A DNA stretch of 12,131 bases, taken from assembly GCF_028207065.1 (NCBI RefSeq), contig NZ_JAQLFP010000043.1:1-12131 (forward strand), in the 5' to 3' direction. Below, piece after piece: positions 1-5,171 of the stretch. The DNA comes from Collinsella aerofaciens. GTDB lineage: Bacteria; Actinomycetota; Coriobacteriia; Coriobacteriales; Coriobacteriaceae. The position numbers and the translations under genes are program-made. The notes below the pieces were generated by a model that did not search any database, was not told where the DNA came from, and saw nothing but the letters and a program-made list of their open reading frames with translations. The first letter of the stretch is position 1. Each line of letters begins with the position of its first letter.

Positions 1-111
1 GTTTATCGCGAGTTCCGCACGAACAGGAGGCCACTTAATGTGGCCTCCGTCGTGAGCAGGACTGTAGAGCAGGAAACCTAAGCCGGTGTCCCCGCTCTCC
101 CGGGGCCGGCG
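1..111 (+). repeat. Copy A of a structured palindromic repeat (left arm cut off by the window edge)
   Basis: The 75-nt core, 2-76, starts TTTATCGCGAGTTCCGCACG and ends CAGGACTGTAGAGCAGGAAA. It is shared, with few changes, with copies B (4771-4845, reversed) and C (5055-5129). Its centre is a 9-bp hairpin, 26-34 paired with 40-48, with loop TTAAT. Outside it CACGA (19-23) can pair with TCGTG (50-54). The right arm starts at 74 and runs to about 111 through a GC-rich stretch. By analogy with copies B and C its mate should lie just before base 1. The arm sequence differs from the arms of B and C. The copy sits 4-5 bases beyond the stop codon of the minus-strand gene at 116-2290, so it probably forms the 3' end of that transcript. 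Identity as mobile element, RNA or terminator is not known. Confidence 0.85.
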
Positions 112-115
112 GAAT

Positions 116-2290
116 TTAGTTATTCAGCATGCGGTCGAAGCTTCCCGAGTCGCCATCCCGATAGTCGGCGGTCATCAGAATCTCCTGCGGAATGCGCCCG
201 CCCTCGCGCAGCACATTGCGGAACTGCACACGCGTGACCATGGGCAGATCCTTGATCGTCGCCGCCAAGTTCTGCGGCACGCCCTGGTTGGCAGCCGCGG
301 GCTCGCACTCTCCGCCGGCCTTCACGCGACGCTTGTGCTCGGCGAGCATGGCGCGGTACATGCCGGCATGCAGGCGAATCTCAACCACATTGGCATTGCG
401 AGCCTGCTCGACGATGCGCGCGCCCTCGCGGTCGATATCGCCCACGTAGTAGAGGTAGTTAAAGCGATAGCCGATCTCGGCCAGATAATCGTCCAGGGCA
501 TGCGAGACGCTCGCCTTGCATCCGCCGCCAAAAATCACGCCGCCCACCTTGATGCCAAAGAGCTTGGCGTGCTTGCGGCCACGCAGCAGCTTGACGATCT
601 CGTCGTAGGTATCCAGGTTCTCAACCATAATGAACGGCTTGTCGGCGCCCAGCGTAAAGAAACCCGTAAAGTGCACGGGGCGGTTGGGGGCGACCTTGAT
701 CGCCTGCATGCTGATGCCCTTTTCGGTCATGCGCCTTATCAGGCGCTCACCGTGCTTGCCGTCAAAGGCCTTCTCATCGTTAAAAATCTGGTAGGCACGC
801 TGGCGGCGCGAGGCAACCGGCGTATCGGCACCTCGGTTTTGCTCGATCCAAGCCTGGATGATTGCGATTTCCTCGGCAATCTTGCGGTTGGACATCTCGT
901 TGTGCTGAGTGCGCTGCGGAGCCTTTTTGCCGTCCTTGCCCTCGACCTTTACGATCTGTGTCTGCTGCTCCTTGATCTTAGAGAGCGCCGTAGGCGTAGG
1001 GACAACCTTGAGCAGCTGCCTGCCTAAAACGCGGGCAAGGGCGAACGCCGATACCTCACCGCGAACGGCCGACTTGGGCTGCTGGACAGCAGTACCTGCT
1101 GCGGAAGACTCCGGCTTCTTCTGAGACTTGCGTTTAGAATCGCCTTGGGAATTGCGCTCGCGCTTCGGCATAGACGCCTGCTTCTGCGGGCGATCGGACT
1201 TGCTCTCCTTCGCCGGCTGACGCTTAGGCTGCCCCGAAGAAACCTCGGCCTTCGCACCCTCGTCCTGCGGCGTGGTCTTCTCGGACGCAGTCTCGGCATG
1301 GGAACTGCGGCCGCCACGGTGACGACGACGGCGAGGCCTGCTCGACGCGCTCTGCTCCGTCCGCTCGTCAGTAGGCTGCTGGCCCTTGGCCTCGGCAGCA
1401 ACCTCAAGCTGCGGCTCAACAGGCTTCTGCTCGCGAGCCACCGGCTCAACGGCCTTCTCGTCCTGGGTGGTCGAAACCGACTCGCCCTTCTCCTGACGCC
1501 TTACGGGATACGCGCGCCTCGCAAAACCACGTCCGGGACGACATGAGCCCGGGGCCTTCTTGGCAGACTCCTCAACATCGTCTGCGGCCTCGGAAAGCTC
1601 TTCAACCTCATGCGCGACATCCTGCTGCGCAGCCTTAAAGTGGGCACCACGGCGACGCTGGAGCTCCTGGGCCTCCACGGGCTTTTGCTCCTTCGCGGGC
1701 CTCTGCGACTCGGCAGCAACCTCGTTCTCAACAGCCTCGGCATCCGTCTCACCCTTTTGAGCAACGGCACGACGGAAGCGCTCCTGCTGGGCGCGGCGCT
1801 GCGCATCGCGCTTGCCACCCCCGCCAAAACCGCCGCGTCCTGCCTTGGCCGTAAAGGCACGCACGACGTTCTCATCGAGCAACTCATCGGTATCGACATG
1901 CTCACGCGGAGCAGCTTCTTCCACAGCAGGCACGTCAGCGGAATCCTCGACGACAAAATCTTCGACGGACTCGGCAGGCTGCTCCTGGGCATCGCGGATC
2001 TCGACATTGATGGTATAGAACGCCGGGCGCCCGTTAATGCCGCTGCCCTCGATCTTGGTCACGATATTTGCCGCGATAAGCTCATCGCGCATCGCCTTGG
2101 TGTCGCATTCCTTATCGACGGAGCGGAAAATCTGCGCCAGCGCGCTCGACTTGATCTTGAGCGCCTTGCGGCAGAGCAGGTCGTAGGCAACCAGCTTGGC
2201 GCGCTCGGCAGAAAGCGATGTCTGGCTGCTCAGACGCTCAGCCAGGGCATCGACATTGTTTTGATTATCGGAATATACCGTCTTGGCCAC
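116..2290 (-). CDS. Toprim-domain protein related to the C-terminal part of Wadjet JetD (DUF2220-like), with N-terminal winged helix and long disordered linker
   Basis: I start this at the GTG at 2288-2290, giving 724 residues. GAAAGGGG lies just upstream, whereas the longer open frame to 2443 runs back through the cstA terminator. Residues about 25-100 look like a winged-helix DNA-binding domain. Residues about 105-465 are a low-complexity linker rich in Glu, Gln, Lys, Arg and Ala, with Gly/Arg stretches (GRGGFGGGGKR at 151-161, RPRRRRHRGGR at 318-328) and a repeated EQKPVE segment (201-206 and 287-292). Residues about 468-724 are a folded domain with a conserved-looking Glu (MVEN, E557), a Gly-rich strand (FGGG, 587-590) and GDID (617-620). 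This is the Glu plus Asp-x-Asp pattern of Toprim metal sites, and the layout recalls JetD/DUF2220, the nuclease subunit of the Wadjet plasmid-defence complex. No jetA, jetB or jetC is visible, so a defence role is not established; a stand-alone nucleic-acid enzyme or an RNA-associated protein is equally possible. The gene is monocistronic here. Confidence 0.8.
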   Translation of the reverse strand: MAKTVYSDNQNNVDALAERLSSQTSLSAERAKLVAYDLLCRKALKIKSSALAQIFRSVDKECDTKAMRDELIAANIVTKIEGSGINGRPAFYTINVEIRDAQEQPAESVEDFVVEDSADVPAVEEAAPREHVDTDELLDENVVRAFTAKAGRGGFGGGGKRDAQRRAQQERFRRAVAQKGETDAEAVENEVAAESQRPAKEQKPVEAQELQRRRGAHFKAAQQDVAHEVEELSEAADDVEESAKKAPGSCRPGRGFARRAYPVRRQEKGESVSTTQDEKAVEPVAREQKPVEPQLEVAAEAKGQQPTDERTEQSASSRPRRRRHRGGRSSHAETASEKTTPQDEGAKAEVSSGQPKRQPAKESKSDRPQKQASMPKRERNSQGDSKRKSQKKPESSAAGTAVQQPKSAVRGEVSAFALARVLGRQLLKVVPTPTALSKIKEQQTQIVKVEGKDGKKAPQRTQHNEMSNRKIAEEIAIIQAWIEQNRGADTPVASRRQRAYQIFNDEKAFDGKHGERLIRRMTEKGISMQAIKVAPNRPVHFTGFFTLGADKPFIMVENLDTYDEIVKLLRGRKHAKLFGIKVGGVIFGGGCKASVSHALDDYLAEIGYRFNYLYYVGDIDREGARIVEQARNANVVEIRLHAGMYRAMLAEHKRRVKAGGECEPAAANQGVPQNLAATIKDLPMVTRVQFRNVLREGGRIPQEILMTADYRDGDSGSFDRMLNN

Positions 2291-2395
2291 GGGGCCCCTT
2301 TCATATGCACACATATACGTCCATATGGTACAACGCACGAGCCTATCCACGCAAAACATCTGCGAGAACGCCCTTGCACCACCTGTTCTCACAAG

Positions 2396-2434
2396 AAAAA
2401 AGACCGGGTCCGCTTGATTGCGGACCCGGTCTTT
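2396..2434 (-). terminator. Rho-independent terminator of cstA
   Basis: A perfect 15-bp stem (2399-2413 with 2420-2434, six-base loop 2414-2419) is followed on the minus strand by a run of six T (2401-2396). It lies 40 bases after the cstA stop and separates cstA from the Toprim gene. The remaining bases, 2291-2395, should hold the promoter of the Toprim gene. The best candidate there is a poor TTGCGT - 18 - TACCAT pair on the minus strand, which I do not list separately. Confidence 0.93.
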
Positions 2435-2473
2435 CCGAGTCAAATAGATGGGAGATTCAACCCGTCCGACCGA

Positions 2474-4363
2474 CTAGGCCTTAGCGGCCTCGGCGTCGGC
2501 AGGAGCCTCAGCGGCAGCGGCGCGACCGTACTCAGCCTTGCCCATCTCGGACCACTCGGGCTCCTCGTCGGGCATGGAGCCGGCCTCCTTGCCGAAGAAC
2601 TCCTTGAGACAGTTGACGGCAACGATGAGGCCCAGGACCATCAGCAGGACGGCGAAAACGAGCTGCAGGCCCTTGGTGGCGGCGACGGAGACGGCGGCCG
2701 TGGTGGCGGTAGCCGGGATGGTGCCGAAGAAGCCGTAGGCCTGGACGGCGGTCATGCAGCCCATGGCGCTCTGGACCAGCGAGGTGAAGGTGCAGCAGAG
2801 CAGGAAGGCGACGGGCACGTAGAGCATCCAGCCCTTGCGGCCGGTGCACTTGCAGAACACGGCGAGGGTGATCATGGTCATACCGCCGAGCAGCTGGTTG
2901 GAAGCACCAAAGAGCGGCCAGATGTTGGCATAGCCACCAAAGGCAAGGGCGAGACCGGGAAGCAGGGTGACGACCGTGGCGAACCAGGGGTTGCCGAGAA
3001 CCTTCATGTAGCCGGCCTTGGACTCGATGGCCAGGGCGTCGTTGGTCTGGGCAAAGAACTCGGAGAACGAGGTGCGGGCGATGCGGGCGACGGCGTCGAG
3101 CGAGGTCAGGGCCAGAGCGGAAACGTTCATGGTCATAAAGACGGTAGCGAGCGTACCGTCAACACCGAAGGCCTGCATACCGCGGGAGATGCCAGCGGCG
3201 AAGATCTGGAACGGGGTGGAAGCGACACCGGCGTTGAGGGCGCCAGTACCGGCGGTGTTCATATCGGAGAACATGATGCCGGCGACGATGATGGCAAGGA
3301 TGCCGACGAAGGACTCGACGATCATGGCGCCATAACCGACCTTGACGGCGTCCTGCTCCTTCTCGACCTGCTTAGAAGAGGTGCCGGAAGAAACGAGGCT
3401 GTGGAAACCGGAGAGAGCACCACAAGCGACGGAGACAAACAGGACCGGGAACATCATGCCGGAGGCAGTGGAGAAGCCGGTGAAGACCGGAGCGGTGATA
3501 GTGGCCTGGCCGTTAACGCCCAGGACGACGATGCCGAGGACAGCGCAGGCGATCATGACGATCATCATGATGGAAGTGAGGTAGTCACGCGGGGTCTTGA
3601 GCATCTGGATGGGCATAGCGCCAGCGAAGACCAGGTAGACCATGACGACGGCGAACCACTGGAACTTATCCAGGTAGACCGGGAACTGCATACCGACGGC
3701 GAACATGAGAACCATGAGGACCACGCCGGTGACGAACTCGGCGGCACCGGTGAGGTTGAACTTCTTCTGGGCCCAACCAAAGGCGATAGCGACGAAGGTG
3801 AACAGGATGGAGATGGTGCCAGCGCAGCCAGCGGCATAGGACTTGGTGAAGTCGATGGCACCGGTAGCGGCGCCAGAAGCGTCAACGGCCGGGGTGAACA
3901 TGAACGTCTTGCAGACCATGTCGGTGAAGGCGGCGATGACGATGATGCAGAACAGCCAGCAGAACAGCAGGAACAGGCGACGGCCGGTCTTGCCGATGTA
4001 CTTCTCGATGAGCTGAGCGAGCGACTTGCCGTTGTTCTTCATCGAAGCGTACAGAGCACCAAAGTCGTGGACGGCGCCAAAGAAGATGCCGCCGACGAGG
4101 ACCCAGAGCACGACGGGCAGCCAGCCAAAGGCCATGGCGACGATCGTACCCGTGACAGGGCCAGCACCGCAGATCGAGCTGAACTGATGCGAGAACGCGG
4201 TAAAGGCGGAGACGGGCGAGAAGCTCTTGCCGTCCTTCATGCGCTTGGCCGGCGTGAGGGCCTCTTTGTCAACGCCCCACTTGTTGGCCAGCCAGCGGCC
4301 GTAGCCCAGATAGCCGCAGGCGAGCACCGCCGCGGCCACAACCATGAGCAAAACTCCGTTCAT
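2474..4363 (-). CDS. cstA: CstA-family carbon starvation transporter (peptide/pyruvate-type)
   Basis: This is a 629-residue polytopic membrane protein of the CstA family, whose E. coli members CstA and BtsT are linked to uptake of peptides and pyruvate during nutrient limitation. Family signatures are clear: FSHQFSSICGAGPV at 57-70, a GGIFFGAVHDFGALYASM segment at 91-108, and a central SGFHSLVSSGTSSKQ motif. Hydrophobic membrane-spanning segments alternate through the length. About 45 residues at the C-terminus form a soluble, acidic, alanine-rich tail. It is somewhat shorter than the roughly 700-residue E. coli protein. The ATG at 4361-4363 is supported by an AGGAGG ribosome site seven bases upstream. 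The gene has its own promoter (4605-4633), an attenuator-like leader and a strong terminator, so it is a single-gene unit. The leader suggests induction when branched-chain amino acids run short, which would fit peptide scavenging. The actual substrate cannot be read from sequence. Confidence 0.95.
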   Translation of the reverse strand: MNGVLLMVVAAAVLACGYLGYGRWLANKWGVDKEALTPAKRMKDGKSFSPVSAFTAFSHQFSSICGAGPVTGTIVAMAFGWLPVVLWVLVGGIFFGAVHDFGALYASMKNNGKSLAQLIEKYIGKTGRRLFLLFCWLFCIIVIAAFTDMVCKTFMFTPAVDASGAATGAIDFTKSYAAGCAGTISILFTFVAIAFGWAQKKFNLTGAAEFVTGVVLMVLMFAVGMQFPVYLDKFQWFAVVMVYLVFAGAMPIQMLKTPRDYLTSIMMIVMIACAVLGIVVLGVNGQATITAPVFTGFSTASGMMFPVLFVSVACGALSGFHSLVSSGTSSKQVEKEQDAVKVGYGAMIVESFVGILAIIVAGIMFSDMNTAGTGALNAGVASTPFQIFAAGISRGMQAFGVDGTLATVFMTMNVSALALTSLDAVARIARTSFSEFFAQTNDALAIESKAGYMKVLGNPWFATVVTLLPGLALAFGGYANIWPLFGASNQLLGGMTMITLAVFCKCTGRKGWMLYVPVAFLLCCTFTSLVQSAMGCMTAVQAYGFFGTIPATATTAAVSVAATKGLQLVFAVLLMVLGLIVAVNCLKEFFGKEAGSMPDEEPEWSEMGKAEYGRAAAAEAPADAEAAKA

Positions 4364-4398
4364 TACATTTCCTCCTCTAAAAAGAGCTTCCTAGACAT

Positions 4399-4437
4399 AA
4401 AAAATGAGGGCCGTCGGTTGCGCTCGACGGCCCTCAT
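4399..4437 (-). terminator. Intrinsic terminator inside the cstA leader (attenuator)
   Basis: A 13-bp perfect GC-rich stem (4404-4416 with 4425-4437, eight-base loop) is followed on the minus strand by six T (4404-4399). It lies between the cstA promoter and the cstA start, 36 bases before the ATG. No gene other than a 14-codon ORF precedes it on this strand, so its placement implies that cstA expression depends on reading through it. On the plus strand the stem is not followed by T. Confidence 0.88.
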
Positions 4438-4440
4438 CTT

Positions 4441-4526
4441 CATCAGCCGCCCGTTATCGTACGGGCTAGCTGTATGTGCTAACCCGCATCAGATAATTAC
4501 TACGCTGATAATGTTTAGCTGATGCG
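4441..4526 (-). promoter_or_regulatory. Mutually exclusive hairpins of the cstA leader RNA
   Basis: On the minus-strand transcript three stems can form. (1) CGCAUCAG (4526-4519) with CUGAUGCG (4492-4485), enclosing the Ile/Val codons of the leader ORF and including its stop codon. (2) CGGGUUAGC (4486-4478) with GCUAGCCCG (4470-4462), with one G-U pair that would be an A-C mismatch in plus-strand RNA, so the structure favours the minus-strand transcript. (3) GCCCGU (4466-4461) with ACGGGC (4454-4449). Stem 2 shares two bases with stem 1 and most of its 3' arm with stem 3, so they compete. CAUCAGC in the leader ORF could also pair with GCUGAUG (4447-4441) directly before the terminator. How these switch the terminator is inference; no folding was run. 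Confidence 0.6.
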
Positions 4527-4533
4527 TGAACAT
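4489..4533 (-). CDS. Ile/Val-rich leader peptide of cstA (attenuation peptide)
   Basis: This fourteen-codon ORF reads MFTHQLNIISVVII then TGA. Six of the last seven residues are Ile or Val, with codons ATT ATC AGC GTA GTA ATT ATC directly before the stop. This is the layout of classical branched-chain attenuators such as the ilv leader peptides of enterobacteria. AGAGGA lies about ten bases upstream of the chosen ATG (4531-4533). An in-frame ATG at 4555-4557 would give a 22-residue form (MIEEDFLD added), but it has no visible ribosome site. The ORF lies within the stem region of the leader RNA and upstream of an intrinsic terminator, then cstA. A ribosome stalled on the Ile/Val codons would block stem 4485-4526. 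I infer that it senses charged Ile/Val tRNA; that the peptide is made is not shown. Confidence 0.7.
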   Translation of the reverse strand: MFTHQLNIISVVII

Positions 4534-4557
4534 GTCTAAGAAATCCTCTTCAATCAT

Positions 4558-4586
4558 GATGTGAACGATCCGTGCGTGTTCACATC
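4558..4586 (-). promoter_or_regulatory. Perfect 9-bp inverted repeat near the cstA transcript start
   Basis: GATGTGAAC and GTTCACATC are separated by 11 bases, about 12 bases downstream of the predicted transcription start. It could be a repressor operator or the first RNA hairpin of the leader. The GTTCAC sequence recurs at 4531-4526, over the leader ORF start, so GUGAAC at the 5' side could pair with either copy and thus control access to the leader start codon. This is inferred from complementarity alone. Confidence 0.55.
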
Positions 4587-4604
4587 CCCCAGTGGTTGAA
4601 AAGG

Positions 4605-4633
4605 AGTATGAAACTTTAGTTACCTAAAGTCAA
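4605..4633 (-). promoter_or_regulatory. Sigma70-type promoter of cstA with a palindrome between the boxes
   Basis: On the minus strand TTGACT (4633-4628) is followed after 17 bases by CATACT (4610-4605). Upstream, about 4634-4680, is A/T-rich and could act as an UP element. The spacer carries the 18-base palindrome ACTTTAG-GTAA-CTAAAGT (4613-4630), which overlaps the -35 box and is well placed for a repressor. The predicted start near 4598 gives a 5' leader of about 235 nt. Confidence 0.6.
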
Positions 4634-4721
4634 CGCAAATTTGTAATGGATTTTCAACTTTTTTGAATTTCTCGTTATAAAACGCCACTGACCTCGGACT
4701 TTACCCAACAAAAGTTTTTGC

Positions 4722-4890
4722 ATGGGAGATACCCCTCGGGAGCCGCGGGAGCCGGGCGGCGCATATGAACTTTCCTGCTCTACAGTCCTGCGCAAGACGG
4801 AAAGCACATTAAGTGCTTTCCTTTGCGTGCGGAACTCGCGATAAAGTTCATATGCGCCGCCCGGCTCCCGCGGCTCTCAGGGGCTCCCAT
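4722..4890 (-). repeat. Copy B of the structured palindromic repeat (reversed)
   Basis: The arms 4740-4773 and 4843-4876 are perfect 34-bp inverted repeats of each other. The pairing continues imperfectly to 4722-4728 with 4884-4890. The 75-nt core (4771-4845) is the reverse complement of those in A and C. Its apical hairpin, 4799-4807 with 4813-4821, is GGAAAGCAC/GTGCTTTCC, versus GGAGGCCAC/GTGGCCTCC in A: different bases, pairing kept. The arms share nothing recognisable with the arms of C beyond the TTT/AAA at the core edge. It lies upstream of the cstA promoter and not directly at a gene end. Confidence 0.9.
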
Positions 4891-4896
4891 CCCAAA

Positions 4897-4915
4897 TGCG
4901 GAGCAAAGCTCCGCA
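4897..4915. repeat. Short perfect hairpin beside copy B
   Basis: TGCGGAGC-AAA-GCTCCGCA is an 8-bp stem with a three-base loop. A T-rich tract (TCTTTTTCTTT, 4921-4931) follows on the plus strand but begins six bases after the stem, so it would be a weak plus-strand terminator at best. It might end a transcript running rightward through copy B. No gene feeding it is visible. Confidence 0.45.
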
Positions 4916-5024
4916 CACCATCTTTTTCTTTCAGCTAAAGCACGCCGGAAATTCGACGCAGCTGGCTAACCTTGCCGGACGTTGTCGACGCCAAACCAGC
5001 TCAGAAGCTATATCGATACAGAAA
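4916..5024. other. Intergenic stretch without a recognised feature
   Basis: These bases lie between the short hairpin and copy C. I see no coding region, RNA gene or clear promoter; the small open frames crossing it also run through the palindromes and look accidental. It could be decayed sequence between two repeat copies. Confidence 0.4.
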
Positions 5025-5159
5025 GGTCCCCGGACGGAGGGGCCGGATATAAGGTTTATCGCGAGTTCCGCACGCAAAGAAGGCCACTTAATGTGGCCTT
5101 CGTCTTGCGCAGGACTGTAGAGCAGGAAACCTTATATCCGGCCCCTCCGTCCGGGGACC
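5025..5159 (+). repeat. Copy C of the structured palindromic repeat (complete, 135 bp)
   Basis: The arms 5025-5057 and 5127-5159 are perfect 33-bp inverted repeats of each other and are unrelated to the arms of A and B. The 75-nt core is 5055-5129. The apical hairpin is 5079-5087 with 5093-5101 (GAAGGCCAC/GTGGCCTTC, loop TTAAT). CGCAA (5073-5077) can pair with TTGCG (5105-5109), where copy A has CACGA and TCGTG instead. The element ends 12 bases beyond the stop of the TsaB-RimI-TsaD gene, so on that transcript it would be the 3' structure and perhaps the terminator, although only a weak TTTCT follows it. Confidence 0.9.
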
Positions 5160-5171
5160 GCGCCGTACCAG

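Noticed and set aside
86..1027. Plus-strand open frame of 313 codons
   Set aside because: Antisense to the Toprim domain, starts inside repeat copy A, and has no recognisable domain.
2291..2443. Upstream extension of the Toprim protein to an ATG at 2443
   Set aside because: The extra 51 codons run through the cstA terminator hairpin and have no ribosome site; the GTG at 2290 has GAAAGGGG just upstream.
1610..4522. Long plus-strand open frame of 970 codons
   Set aside because: It is antisense to the Toprim gene and cstA, has Gly/Asp/His-rich composition typical of the complement of a high-GC membrane-protein gene, and crosses two terminators. cstA on the other strand is unmistakable.
4558..4586. 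CRP-type binding site
   Set aside because: TGTGA and TCACA occur but are 15 bases apart rather than six.
4399..4598. T-box or known metabolite riboswitch in the cstA leader
   Set aside because: I found no T-box GGNACCGCG element and no recognisable core of the SAM, glycine, c-di-GMP, ydaO or THF classes. The Ile/Val leader ORF explains the terminator better.
1..5159. CRISPR array or insertion sequence
   Set aside because: The copies are too few, far apart and in both orientations, with no regular spacers and no transposase gene or reading frame in the elements.
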